The notes: a model not told the origin generated them from the letters alone. Shown: positions 23,992-35,784, numbered from the stretch's first letter. The stretch: DNA of 64,000 bases from Apostichopus japonicus (GCF_037975245.1 NC_092569.1:13315001-13379000), one strand, 5' to 3'. Translations and numbers: made by a program.

Positions 23992-24239
23992 TACAAATAG
24001 ACATACATACACAAATACACAAATATGTTTATACATACACATTGAGCAAACAAAGAAAGACATAAAGAAACAGCAGAGAATGTCGATGTTCGATTTTTCA
24101 GACATATCAATCTTCGTGACACTTGTTTCGTCATGTTTTTAACTGATTCTGTATCTTACTATAATTTAGTATTACACGTTATTGCTTGTAATCTTTACAT
24201 GAATACCTTACAGTTCAGTGATTAGTAAAAAGAACGTAC

Positions 24240-24640
24240 TCTATCATATCATATCCATACTGCAGCACATCGTATTTCACACCACACCACGCAACGCCAC
24301 GTCACGTCACGTCACACTGCGTCATCTATCATACCAAACCGCGTCATCCAGACCACCCCAAACCATATTGAATCACTCTCTTCAACGCTGCATACAAACC
24401 ACACCACATCACATATCACAACTTACCACAAAGTTGCACCAAGTCACTTACCATTCCGTCTCGTATCATCCACATATACCACATTACATCACATACCACA
24501 TTACACCAAGCCACACCACATAGCAAATCACATCACATCGTATCACGTCACTTCGTATCACGTCAAGTACCACACTATACCACACCACACCACATGCCAC
24601 CACGCCACGTCACATTGAGTCACGTCAATATCACATTATA
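24240..24640. repeat. Degenerate CACGTCA/CATACCAC repeat in the A cassette
   Basis: Same repeat class as at 2270-2610, with CGTCACGTCACGTCAC runs near 24300. Confidence 0.85.
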
Positions 24641-25096
24641 TCCCGAGCCTTTTCACTATCGTATGAGAGACCTGACGTCACACAAAATGACTTAAAATTT
24701 CACCTGATTTGCAAAAGTTTTACGTTTGACCTGTTGCGTTTGCAACGCGTAACATCTGCATAAGTAAACAGATGTAACTTAAAATGTTATTTCTTTCGTT
24801 TATTGATCGTTATCAAAACATAATTCCGCAGTTAGCAGATTCATTATGGATTTACCTCGGCACGAACTCGTTCGCATATATTAAGCTAGATTGAAAATGT
24901 AGTTGCTGCCGTCTTAATATTATTGCTTGCATCATTTAAAATAAAACGAAACAGAACTACATAAGGAACGTTTTAATATTATTCAGGGTAATGAAAATTA
25001 CGTTATAATACAAAACCAACAACGCATACCAAACCTGTGCCGTTACAGAGACAGGATTATCCTCATCTAACGCCATTTATCTGATATTAACTTTAC

Positions 25097-25213
25097 CTGG
25101 ATCCGTGCAAATCTTCCCAGTGAATCCAGTTGTACAATTACATGAATAGAATCCCCTAAATTCGTCATTCATACATGTGCCTCCATTCAAACACGGGTTG
25201 GGGTCGCAAAGAT
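25097..25213 (-). CDS. EGF-TM2 EGF exon, type A (first A)
   Basis: 117 bp, donor GTAAAG, acceptor ATGACAG, phase 1. [14 protein letters not shown] start; the C3-C4 segment is divergent (MNDEFRGFYS) and Ile replaces Asn before C6 (GKICTDPG). All six cysteines are kept. Confidence 0.87.
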
Positions 25214-25352
25214 CTGTCATGATCGAGAGAAATATCGATAAGAACTAAGCCCACACATATCATTGATTGATACGATTACAGTAGATTAGAGTAGACATAA
25301 CATATATAACAGGACATAAAGCCCCGCATAAATCACAAAGAAAAGAAACCTT

Positions 25353-25370
25353 TACACACACACACACACT

Positions 25371-25405
<35 letters not shown>

Positions 25406-25413
25406 GTATATAC

Positions 25414-25456
<43 letters not shown>

Positions 25457-25481
25457 TAAATATATATATATATAAATATAA

Positions 25482-25527
<46 letters not shown>

Positions 25528-25530
25528 GCC
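25353..25530. repeat. (CA)n and (TA)n microsatellites
   Basis: ACACAC then long TA tracts broken by TGTATA and AAATATA. Again lies at the 5' edge of an A cassette. Confidence 0.95.
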
Positions 25531-26424
25531 CAATCTTTCGCGACTGCACTTTTGTTCTGAACTTTTTTTCGATACATTTGTACCCACTGGCACTTATTTC
25601 ACAAACTTATTAGCCCCCCCCCCACCCCAACCAAATAATTTTGTGAAAATTCGGGCAGTATGCTGATAACTTTTCGGGCACCTACTGAAAGAAAGATTAT
25701 TTGGAATGTGTTTCTCAGTGGTTAAACTTATATAAATATTACCATTACTATTGTAACGACTTCCCACATAATTGTAACCAAATGGAAGGGTAATAGGACG
25801 GAAAATTATTGTATGTTATTTGCATACGATGTTAAAACCGATGCCTGCCTATATATTATGCACACTAACACGTAGAACGTGCGAGTAGCGCGCGAAAAAT
25901 TTGGGTTATATTTTCGGGCAAGTCGTTACAACCTCCCCCCCCCCCAAAAAAAAATCAAATTGGGCTCCTACGCCTATGACGGTAGTTCTATTAGGCATTT
26001 TTTGGAGTATTCAAACTCATACGAAGTTTTGTACGGTGGAGTATAGGAATCGCGAGATTTTTAGGTCATGCACAATCACAGGAATAAATGAATAGGCCTA
26101 TATCGGAAATTCCGACTGTCGCACTCCAATTTTCCAACTATCGTCAGTTTTACCAAATTTGGGGGTTGAGACACCCCACATCCCCTTTAGCGACGTCCCT
26201 GCGTGTACCCAGTGTTCTCACTGTGGAGTAGACTCCGGTATCACTCAACAACAAGGTAAAATGGGATGCGCTGCCACGGAATATGCTCCCTATATCATTT
26301 CCCCAATATTAGGGAACGGGCACCGTCTTTGAAACACCATCTGCAACTAAACAACAACTATGTACAAGCTTTGGCTCTAGCTATGAAGTGCTATCTATTA
26401 TGATATTGACGGCGCACAAGTTTT

Positions 26425-26900
26425 CTACTGGAATCGCCTGAAGATGCGGCGTCTGTAATCCGAGGAACCAACGAACTTCTCTGATAATTCCTCAGGCTTC
26501 AACTGGACTAGACGTTCGTGGTGAATTTGGCCCACCATCACATGGTTCAGCCTCTGTTGAGTCACGGTGCTCCGCAGCCATGTCTTCGAACGCCTCAAAG
26601 CACTAAAAGATCTCTCGGCTTCCGTCGAACTGGCGGAGGAGACGAGGAGCAACCACAAAAGAGCTTCGACTTCACCAAACATAGCCCGTACCGCTGGATT
26701 CATCGACTTGAATATTTATCTATACCCTTCAACCAACGACGACTGGAACTGGCCTCGAAAGAAGGACAGACTAAGTTTAAGATTGTCGGAGAGCTCAGGG
26801 TACCAACTCACGAGTTCTAGTGGAATTCTCCATTCAGCAACATTGAGTGATATTCGATGATATGAATCCTGAGATGTGTAAGTCCTAACCAAATAGACAC
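26425..26900 (-). pseudogene. hAT-family transposase relic (C-terminal dimerisation region)
   Basis: On the minus strand, 26425-26703 reads MFGEVEALLWLLLVSSASST then EAERSFSALRRSKTWLRSTV and TQQRLNHVMV. This is the hAT C-terminal dimerisation motif (STEAERSFSALRRIKTxLRxxMTQxRL). The upstream codons 26719-26895 (VRTYTSQDSYHRISLNVAEW and on) are in the same frame but a TAA at 26716-26718 interrupts it. The catalytic N-terminal part and the ends of the transposon are not visible. It is a dead fragment in an intron, in the same orientation as the host gene. Confidence 0.8.
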
Positions 26901-27014
26901 TACTCTTTTTCCAAATGCGTGGGGGGGGGGGGGGAGCATTTGATATTGTTTTCCCTACCCATCGAAATGTGGGGGGAGGGACGTGTCCCACAGTTCCCCC
27001 TGGATTGACGCCCA

Positions 27015-27016
27015 TG

Positions 27017-27051
<35 letters not shown>

Positions 27052-27053
27052 GG

Positions 27054-27139
<86 letters not shown>

Positions 27140-27140
27140 T
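27015..27140. repeat. (TA)n / (TG)n microsatellite
   Basis: TA tract, GTGTGTGTG, TA tract and GTGTGTGTGTGTGTG in sequence, at the border of the decayed C cassette. Confidence 0.95.
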
Positions 27141-27424
27141 TCATGCTTGTTATCTTAACCTGAATTTGGTTTAGCATTGATAAAGTACATTGCTGTTAAT
27201 CTTTATCGAATGATCGTTTATATCGTGGTAATCCATGATGCTACGGAGCAAACTCCCCGCCTAACCCACTAAGTTCTTAACAAATCAAAGTATGGGCTAC
27301 AAGTAATACTTTAACATGACTTTAATTGGTTTTTTCAAACATGATTGTTATAATATCCTCCCCTTTGTTCTTTTAGTTCCGAATACGTCATAGCATCATC
27401 ATCACATTTCGGCTAAATTCTTAC

Positions 27425-27505
27425 TTTCTGTGCAAGTGACTCCGGTGAACCCTGTAGGGCATACATATTACCCTGACATGTGCTGTTACACGTCCCTCTG
27501 TAACC
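27425..27505 (-). pseudogene. Fossil of a type C EGF exon in EGF-TM2
   Basis: The minus strand shows GAGGGACGTGTAACAGCACA and the 3' end CAGGGTTCACCGGAGTCACTTGC with an A|GTAAGA donor, but an internal deletion shifts the frame and the 5' third is replaced by B-cassette flank. It indicates that EGF-TM2 once had C modules. Confidence 0.75.
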
Positions 27506-27721
27506 CCCCGTTACCCCCGGAATTGATAATGAGTAAAGTTAGTGACATAAGAATATAAGCATATGCAATGCATATGGTTAATTGCCATAGAGGGAGAATA
27601 AACCCCGTTGCTCTCCGAAAGAAATATATTTTCATACTCTGTTACTATCGCTCTGCATCCCCATATATCCCTTTTGGAGTTTCAAGACATAATAGAACAG
27701 TTATATAGTTATTTATCTTAC

Positions 27722-27817
27722 CCTTGGTACAGTCAGAAATACAAAAACAACGGGACGTGTCGGATGTTTCAAGGCATAGTCTACCCTCCGGACAGGTAAT
27801 GGATTCACAATCGGGAC
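27722..27817 (-). CDS. EGF-TM2 EGF exon, type B', short C5-C6 loop
   Basis: 96 bp, donor GTAAGA, acceptor TTCTGGAG, phase 1. Six cysteines remain, but only three residues (ISD) separate C5 and C6 where other B modules have eight including the Gly-Phe turn. C2 follows Thr rather than Pro (CESITC). The 15-bp loss keeps frame. Whether it folds as EGF is doubtful. Confidence 0.8.
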
Positions 27818-29354
27818 CTCCAGAAGAAACAACAAACAAACAAGCACAAAGTTGGACAGTAATTATCTGATATAAATATAAAATTTGGTAAAGTTTCGAT
27901 GTTACTGAACGGTAAAATCCCATAGCAGATCATCAATTACTTCTCAATTCAAATGATAAAGAAACAAGTAGAACAGTCAGTTTTGAACATATTCAATATG
28001 CTTGTTGCATTTGATTAAACTAAAATTCAAAACGTGTCTAGAAGATTACCAATTAATTCATTTGGTGGTAAGAGCTAACAGATTGACTTACTTTTATCAA
28101 TGATCACCTTATGATGAGTAAATCTCGCCATTTTTGTTGTTGAAAATGTTATATACTAGCTGCTTTTGAGTAGAATTGTTTTTAGCTCTTTAAATCCACT
28201 GTAATTGTTGATATCAAAAGAGTTTTAGCGATTTGTGTATTCTTACTTAGAGTGACATAAGGTGAAGTTTGAGAAAATTCAATAAATAATTGTGATTTCA
28301 AACAAATTCGTTGTTACGGTTTTGAATTTTTCCTAGACAAAGAGGTGTTGATATCACTGTTAGATTATGTCAATATTGATTTTGTCCTTTATTACAATGT
28401 ATATTTTCTGTAATGGAAGTGAGTATAGCAAGTGCTACACATAAACTATTCAAGCTCTTTACGTGACCTCATGTTGGCATGGATTTCCAATGTTAAAACT
28501 GTCATCATTCTACCTTGAATATGTAAACAACAAAAAAACAGAAGAGAATGTAAAATGTTTCAGATCGTAGTGACACTATGACGTAAGATAATCCATCATT
28601 ACAAAATGAAAGCTACCTGGCACGACTTAACTTACTCCAAGCCATACACATTTCCCTAATGAAGATAATAGTACTTGGGATCTTATTAATAAAATATTTT
28701 GGAGGGCTTGACGTAACCTGAAAAAAGAAAGAAAACGACTGAGTTTAATGATTTCAAAATACTTCACGATTGTGTTTCTACCAATAGATGTGAGATCACG
28801 CCCATTCCAAACTCTAAGCTGGTGCTTCAGCCTAGATAAATATCTGCTCATAATTAAAGCGAAAGAGATCGTCACCATTGTGAGTAAAGTTGATCACGAG
28901 GTACCTGATAGGACCGTTGCTAATATACAGATTGGATTCACTGACATGAGCTGGATGCTTTAAAATAAAAGGTCCAGGGGAAAAAAAAAACTGGGATTGG
29001 TTGAAAATAAGTTTTAAGACCAGATTTTATTCGAAAAATCTCGAAAATATTCAGCACCTTAACGGTACTGTTGCGGGTACCGTCTAAAAAGAAAGTGGTG
29101 TCGTCGGCATACTGCATAAACCTGCCATACAAGTTAATGATCCCAGTTCGGGTTTTGTCTTTGTTAAATACAACGATTAATTACATTTGTTTATTAACAA
29201 TATACCCTTAAAATATTCAAAATAAAAAGTCATGTATATAGTTAAGTAGCCTACTTCTTTCAAATTGAAAGTCTCTTTTAGAATATTCATGTCTAGAGTG
29301 TACTGAATAAAAACTATATACTTTCATTTTTATGCAGACTGTAGACAGACTTAC
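27818..29354. other. First intron of EGF-TM2, with LINE relic
   Basis: Flanks match 11902-12998 and 55174-56303. A foreign block at about 28620-29145 holds the reverse transcriptase relic and is missing from both paralogs. Confidence 0.7.
28620..29145 (-). pseudogene. L1-like LINE reverse transcriptase relic
   Basis: Minus strand 29132-29020 reads GRFMQYADDTTFFLDGTRN, with the RT catalytic YADD box and the usual DTTxFLDG continuation, then IFRIKSGLK. In another frame at 28627-28878 comes LSRLKHQLRVWNGRDLTSIG, the conserved post-RT segment of L1-type ORF2 proteins. Frameshift between the two, no ATG, no endonuclease: a truncated dead copy. Absent from the same intron of EGF-TM1 and EGF-TM3, so it inserted after the genes duplicated. 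Confidence 0.75.
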
Positions 29355-29436
29355 CTTGACTGGTTACTTGTTGAGAAATAAAAGATAAAATGATGATAAA
29401 AATACACCAATCTCTAATTCTTGATGCCTGTTCCAT
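29355..29436 (-). CDS. EGF-TM2 first coding exon, signal peptide
   Basis: 82 bp, ATG at 29434-29436, donor G|GTAAGT. Encodes MEQASRIRDWCIFIIILSFI then SQQVTSQ, a signal peptide with predicted cleavage after VTS. Same length and phase as in the paralogs. Confidence 0.9.
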
Positions 29437-30044
29437 GCTGCTTGTGATAGCAGAAAATTAGTCACCGATTACGAATGAAAGATTTCGTATAAAGTAGGAA
29501 TAAAACTACCCAAAACAAGAACAGGCACTTATCCACTGTAACTGCACACAAAGCTATATTGACTACACATTAGCTGAAAGAGAAAGATAATATGCATAGC
29601 CTATATACAGTCATTTAGTTACCAAATACCACAGAAATATTGTGCATAGATTCTATGCAAACGTATATACATGGTTGAGTAACCCTCACTATATACAGGT
29701 TTCTACTGAAATATTCTGTTTAACCGATTCTCTTGGATGATTATAAATAGTGTACAAGGAAGGTCAACATAATATCGGACGGCTTGGCTCTCTGCTGCAC
29801 TCCTTTGTGTCCATTTTATTTACTTTTTAATTATTATTTAAATTAAACAGTTAGATAAGATCTAAATTTGAGGTATTTAAATCTGTAGCTGTGAATTTAG
29901 AATTAGCTCGATGAACCGAGTGTGCATCGATGAGGAGAATCCGTTATTCACAAAACTAGCATTCAATTTGATACTTGTCGTTGCAGGCCAGTAAAAGTCA
30001 CGGTTGTCAACCAAAGTAATATTTCTATATAGCAATTTTAACCG
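29437..30044 (-). promoter_or_regulatory. Conserved 5' flank and probable promoter of EGF-TM2
   Basis: Shares the block CAAGGAAGGTCAACATAATATCGGACGG and its surroundings with the other two genes. TATATAG read on the minus strand near 29690 lies about 255 bp from the ATG. A MITE at 30049 separates this block from further conserved upstream DNA. Confidence 0.4.
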
Positions 30045-30048
30045 TTAA

Positions 30049-30407
30049 AGGGAGTGAAGACTCGTGAACAAAGAAACGTCTGATGCCGGTAATCTGACCA
30101 AGTTTCGAATGAGGTGTAACAGAAGTGTTAGACACCACCATCGATCCCAGAAAATACACACACACAGCTTGCTACCGTCGGTAAATAGACACTAGTGTAC
30201 ATTCAAAACATACAGCTACGATCAATACCCACAACACAGTGTACATAGCAGCGATGGACATCTCAGGTCCATATAAAAGGTAGAAAGGTATCACGTTTCA
30301 TTACTGTCTGCATTTTGTAGCGACAAGAAGAAAACTTCACTTGCAAGCAACGGAAAGTTAACTTTTTCAGAGGGCGGCACGCGGTTTGGGGTGAGTCTTC
30401 GATGCCT
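30049..30407. mobile_element. 359-bp non-autonomous element with TTAA target duplication
   Basis: TTAA at 30045-30048 and again at 30408-30411; ends AGGGAGTGAAGACTC and (reverse complement) AGGCATCGAAGACTC. EGF-TM1 (13690) and EGF-TM3 (57005) show the empty site, TGTTAAGGTATGC and TGCTAAGGTATGC. TTAA duplication and this size suggest a piggyBac-type MITE. No coding capacity. Confidence 0.75.
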
Positions 30408-32915
30408 TTAATGTATGCCCTATATTGTGTGTTCCTTAAAACTGTATGTGTATAATTTGGAGAATAAGACCTCCAGGAAAGTACTTTTGGAAAACTACTA
30501 ACAATTATAGCATGTTATAATTTGGGGCATATACCTTTAACCATCTTTAACTATCTTCCCTATAATGAGAAGATTTTTACTTTTGAAGATACAAATGGGG
30601 TCCAGATGGGACACAGAAAATTTCAACATCTCAACATTCCATAACTTCATCTCAATATGTAGCCTTGTGCGACCTATTTACCACTGTCCTACACGATAAA
30701 CTTTCAACAAAATCAACATTTCGGTATAAAAAAAAAAATCACGAACGTTCAACTACAATCACAAAGCATAACATTTTCTTAAAATTTAGGATGAAAGTGC
30801 ATGGTAGGGTGGTACTAGGTATGGTAGAGTACGGGTAGGGTAAACAACTAAGGGTAGCGAAAGGGACACATCCATTAACTGTTGACGTATTCGAACTCTG
30901 ATAACTCTGAAGATATCAAACATGGGTGGTATTCATAATAGAAACATTGAACCAGCTGAAAATGTTAATTTGCTTTTCAAAACACACTTACGTAGAGATG
31001 AAAGTTTTAATAAGGATGACATAAATATTGTCGCCTGTTCGAGCCCGTCCTCGCTCTCAAAACCACTTTTACAGATAGAATCCAGAACGAATTGCTAACT
31101 TCACTTCCACTAAAACAAACTTGGAACATATGCAATCTAAGGTCAAACAACAAAGAGACAGAGACAAAAATGAAAGAACAGAAAACGCTTTGCTGTCAGT
31201 GTGCACTCAAGTGGTCAAGTCATTGGACTTGTAATCTATGGTTGCAGGTTCGAGTCCTGGCCAGATCATTACGTTGTATCCTTGGGCAAGGCCCTTAATC
31301 CCCATTGCCTATCTTCACCCAGGAGTATAAAGGGGGGGACCTTACAGGGATATAGCTTGTATACATAGTTGCGTGTGCCGGTTTGTGGCTGCACACCAGC
31401 GTAGATGTGGTACATTGCAGTGGTGCATTGTATAGCGACCAACAGGGACTGTTTGAATTGTGCACACTTTGATGTGTGGGTGTGACAAGGTATACCAATC
31501 ACCGGGGGTTTAATGTTGCACCAGGGGTTTAATGTCGTGTGTCAAACAAGATTGTAAACCTTCAACTTTAACTTAGTTCACTTTTACTAGTCAAAATGGG
31601 TCAAATGTTTCAAATGTAGCTATCTCTAAAGCAGGATGCTTAAAATATGTTCTTTCAATATTCAACTTTTTGTTTTCTCTCTCGATACACACAAATCGAA
31701 TGCAAATTTCATTAAGATTCCTAGGATATGTAACTCTTTCTTTCATTAGTAAAATTCAATTTTTCATTTGGAAGCTATATCCCTTTTCAACGACTAATCT
31801 ACTTTCCCTTTTGAGGCAACGTTTTGTCCTAAGTTGTTGACTTTCTCAAGTCATTCAATCTTAGGTTGTGCAGATGTCATGTTGAATATATCACGTTGTT
31901 GAGTGCAATACGTTGAATGGTCTATGTAAGTAATGTAGTTACGTTAAAGGTGTCGAACCCTGATGGATATTTGCATATGTCAGTATCTGACTGATTAAAA
32001 CACCAATTATTAATAGACTTAATAGGTGTTGAGATGCCGCGAGCAAAAATTTTCAATTTCTTCTGGGAATAGCTTCTCGATAGCTGTGAAATCTCCTTCA
32101 TGCCATCACTAGAGAGACACCTAAGATGGTTGGTTAAACTAGAAAATCAACGCATGTTTTTCGAGTATGATGCCGCAGCCTATATATGCCTTATCGGTCG
32201 GACCTATTAGTTCGAATAAATGAATAATATAACCAAAGCATTCGATTATCTATACATTTATATTAAGTGATGTATTTCAACCAATTACTTTGACGATTTA
32301 GTTTGGAAGTCAATAGAGCAATTATATGGAGTATGATACCTCAGAGGGGCTTTCCAGAAATTCAACATACTTCAACATCGCTGCCACACAATTGCATAGA
32401 ATACTAAAATCCTCCCGATAGTCATCCTTCTTATATTAACCTCTGCGTATTTATTTAAAACGAAAAGTCAATTAACAAGAATTTTCAGTAATGTCTTCTT
32501 TAAATCAGTTTATTTTAAATTCTCTGACCAACAAACGTTGTTTTACCAAAAAAAAAAGTCATACCATAAACTTCCCCGAATTCAAACGCTTCAGAAAAAA
32601 CAAAATAACAGCCCTTTGCTTATATTATCTGAATAAATACTTGCATTTTTACTTCCAATGATATCAATAAGCATTAAAAATAATTATTAAAAATAATTGT
32701 TAAATAGCTTAGGTCTAAAACACGTGCTGAAGCGCTCTGAACTTCTGTCTCCTATCATACTCCACCCATCCCACCAAAGTCAACCCCTTCTCTCAATTGA
32801 CATACCTTTAACATTTTTCTCTGCATTAACATATCTACACTTCCGTTAACATTCATGTTAGGATGTCAAATATTTAAATACGTATGCCTACATGAAATAT
32901 CGTAAATCTAAAAGT
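30408..32915. other. Spacer upstream of EGF-TM2
   Basis: Matches the spacer upstream of EGF-TM3 (57010-57440, 58110-58600, 59700-60370), so the duplicated unit reaches far upstream of the coding start. Holds a SINE-like repeat at about 31195-31560. From 32380 to 32915 I see only AT-rich DNA. Confidence 0.6.
31195..31560 (+). repeat. tRNA-derived SINE
   Basis: A-box-like GTGGTCAAGTCATTGGACTTG and a good B box GGTTCGAGTCC about 35 bp later, followed by the common SINE core TTGGGCAAGGCCCTTAATCC. A second copy lies at 58245-58600. As both sit inside paralogous spacers the insertion may predate the duplication. Confidence 0.65.
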
Positions 32916-34634
32916 AAATATTGCAATGATAATGGTTCCCATAGGCCAAAGATACAATCATGATATTTCCAGTTAACTACAGATGTAACCATGGTTCCAA
33001 TAAGCTAAAGATGCAATCATAATGGTTCCAAAAGACTTGAGATGCAATCATAATGGTTCCAGTACGCTAAACATGCAATCGTAATGGTTCCAGTAAGCTA
33101 AGTATTGTAATCATAATGCTTCCAATAGGCCTACAATATAATCATAATATTTCCAGTACGCTACAGATGTAACCAAGTTTCCAATAAGCTAAATATGCAA
33201 TCATAATGGTTTCAGTAAGCTAAAGATGCAACCATAATGGTTCCAGCAAGCTAAATATGCATCGTAATGGTATCAGTAAGCTAAATATTGCAATTATAAT
33301 GGTTTTAATAGGCCAAAGATAGAATCATAATATTTCCAGTAAGCTACAGATGCAACCAAGGTTCCAATAAGCTTAAGATGCAACCATAATGGTTCCAGTA
33401 AGCTTAACATGCAATCGTACTGGTTTCAGTAAGCTAAGTATTGTAATCATAATGCTTCCAATAGGCCAAAGATACAATCATAATATTTCCAGTACGCTGA
33501 TGCAACCATGGTTCCAATAAGCTAAAGATGCAATCATAATGGTTCTAATATACTAACGATGCAATCATAATGGTTCCAGCAAGCTAAATATGCAATCGTA
33601 ATGGTTCCAGTAAGCTAAATATTGCAATGATAATGGTTCCAATAGGCCAAAGATAGAATCATAATATTTCCAGTAAGCTACAGATGCAACCAAGGTTCCA
33701 ATAAGCTAAAGATGCAATCATAATGGTTTCAGTAAGCTAAAGATGCAACCATAATGGTTCCAGCAAGCTAAATATACAATCGTAATGGTTCCAGTAAGCT
33801 AAATATTGCAATGATAATGGTTCTAATAGGCCAAAGATAGAATCATAATATTTCCAGTAAGCTACGGATGCAACCAAGGTTCCAATAAGCTAAAGATGCA
33901 ACCATAATGGTTCCAGTGAGCTAAATATGCAATAATAATGGTTTCAAGAGACTAAAGATGCAACCATAATGGTTCCAGCAAGCTAAATATACAATCGTAA
34001 TGGTTCCAGTAAGCTAAATATTGCAATGATAATGGTTCTAATAGGCCAAAGATAGAATCATAATATTTCCAGTAAGCTACGGATGCAACCAAGGTTCCAA
34101 TAAGCTAAAGATGCAACCATAATGGTTCCAGTGAGCTAAATATGCAATCATAATGGTTCTAGTAATCTAAAGATGCAATCATAAGGGTTCCAGTAAGCTA
34201 AATATGCAATCATAATGAGCTAAAGATGCAATCAAAATGGTTCCAGTAGGCTATGGATGTAATAATTATGATTCCAATAAGCTATAGATGCGATAATAAT
34301 AGTCCCAGTAAGCTAAAGATGCATCCATAATGTTTCCAGTAAGCTAAAGATGCAATCATAGTGGTTCCAGTAAGCTAACGGTCCAATCATAATGGTTACA
34401 GTAAGCTAAAGATGCAAGCATAATGGTTCCAGTAAGCTACAGATGCATTCAAAATGGTTCCAGTAAGCTTAAGATGCAATCATAATGTTTCCAGCAAGCT
34501 AAAGATGCAATCATAATGGTTCCAGTAAGCTAAATATGCAATCATAATAGTTCTAGTAAGCTAAAGATGCAACCAAAATGGTTCCAATGAGCCTACGGTA
34601 CAATCATAGTAGTTCCAGTAAGCTAAAGATGTAT
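32916..34634. repeat. 31-bp minisatellite array, second copy
   Basis: Same GGTTCCAGTAAGCTAAAGATG-based unit as at 13858-18140 but more diverged (ATATTTCCAGTAAGCTACAG, CCAAGGTTCCAATAAGC variants). Markers such as AATAGGCCAAAGATAGAATC recur at 33305, 33640, 33825 and 34040, giving higher-order steps of roughly 185-335 bp. Lies in the spacer between EGF-TM2 and EGF-TM3, as the first array lies between EGF-TM1 and EGF-TM2. Confidence 0.93.
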
Positions 34635-35784
34635 TGTGACTTTGTGATAAAAGCAAAGTTAGGATAAATTCATGCTTGAAAATTGTTGTTGAGGGACAAC
34701 ATGCAGTCACTATTCTGTTTTAAGATCAAACACTAGTTCAATATTACACTATGAACTTGATCTTTTACGAAGCACTGTAATGCGTATTATAGTTTAATAA
34801 TGACTGAGATCGTGTCTCGAAAAGTTGGGGGTTCGTGGACAACTCTGATATCCACAGGGGTTTGTGGGGGGATATAGTTAGGGAAACCCTGATTTAATCC
34901 CTTTGCATCCCGTTTGAAATAGAAAGGAAACGATGCATGACGTACTGCAAATTCAGATTATTAAACTTCGTAATTGCTTATTTTTGTTTTTTGATTTTTA
35001 ATAGTTTATCAAAATCCATGATGGCCTATAACACTGTGGCCAAAGAAAATAATTTTAATCGAAAAATCTTATCATCAATGAAGTATCACGCTGTGTATTA
35101 TGTACAGGTATAAATACAGACATGTGTATTGTATAACTACTGGGCTGTGTTCGCAACACGGTGACATGTGTTACAGGTGGCACAGTAAATACTGCAAAGC
35201 TATTACACGTTGAACTACGAGTCCGGCAGGTGAAAATTTGCAGTAATTAAAAAAAAAAAAAAAAAAACAGCTAGAGACTTTAGCTCTTTACTTATCAGTT
35301 GCAATGCGCTGATACACAATCAAAATTAAAATAAAATTTAAACATATTTATTAGACCAATCGTTACAGAGTGAGAAATTCACAATTTTAAGTATAATTTC
35401 TTTCATTTTGTGGAATACCTCTACGACTCCTATACATTACACTCGGCTATGGAAATCTTGAGATCCTTATACACCTGCCCCCTGGTTTCCCAATACCAAG
35501 TGAAGCTTTCCAACTATAGAGGTGATTGAATAGTTTATATATTGAGGCCTTCTGTCACAGAATACAACTGCCTCTTTTCCTTCAGTGAATAATTTATGGG
35601 AATATTCGTTTTCTTCTCTCATCGAAGCCTCATCAAACATTTTGCCACTCGCATTCTCAACTTTCCTTTCTTCTTATCAATCTGTTCAAAAGATTTATTT
35701 GTAGTTTGGATATTTCATTTTTCCAAAGTTTCCTTGCTTTTAATCGTTGCCTTCTTGCCAACGATTTCATAACTATCATGATTG
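34635..35784. other. 3' spacer and untranslated region of EGF-TM3
   Basis: 34635-35260 is unassigned. From 35265 the DNA matches the EGF-TM2 3' end. Positions 35510-35784 are the old continuation of the tail exon, now out of frame. An A18 run is at about 35250-35268; AATAAA (minus) at 35347-35352. Confidence 0.55.
35510..35784 (-). pseudogene. Abandoned 3' part of the EGF-TM3 tail exon
   Basis: Aligns with the last two thirds of the EGF-TM2 tail (for example TNKSFEQIDKKKG is still readable) but follows a frameshift and stop and has further indels. It shows that the ancestral tail was the long form. Confidence 0.75.

Larger units (their letters stand above)
23773..25096. other. EGF-TM2 intron with (CA)n and CACGTCA repeat
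   Basis: (CA)n microsatellite at 23917-23987 followed by other CA/TA-rich words to 24050; CACGTCA/CATACCAC repeat at 24240-24640; TGACGTCA at 24673-24680; A-cassette flank to 25096. No exon is seen. Confidence 0.7.
25214..27721. other. EGF-TM2 intron between B' and A, with hAT relic
   Basis: CA/TA microsatellites 25353-25530; unassigned DNA 25530-26400 with a C-run at 25937; hAT transposase relic 26425-26900; G-run at 26921; TA/TG tract 27015-27140; decayed C cassette 27140-27505. Confidence 0.65.
19362..29436 (-). other. Gene model EGF-TM2 (complete, 9 coding exons)
   Basis: Signal peptide, five EGF modules (B', A, A, A, A), a Ser/Thr-rich stalk, one membrane span and a 152-residue tail. 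Coding exons sum to 1326 bp, exactly 442 codons with the stop, giving 441 residues. All exon joins up to the membrane exon are phase 1; the last join is phase 2 in both this gene and EGF-TM3. The predicted protein is a type I plasma-membrane protein, with EGF domains outside and a charged tail holding tyrosine motifs inside. Compared with EGF-TM3 the C and D modules are missing and the A module has been amplified. Introns hold hAT and LINE relics and EGF fossils. Confidence 0.82.

Noticed and set aside
23809-24134. Cys/Val-rich frames in the (CA)n region
   Set aside because: Low-complexity translation of the CA microsatellite, not a cysteine-rich peptide gene.
13858-34634. Regular repeats resembling a CRISPR array
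   Set aside because: Units are contiguous 31-bp tandem copies without unique spacers, in eukaryotic DNA with introns.
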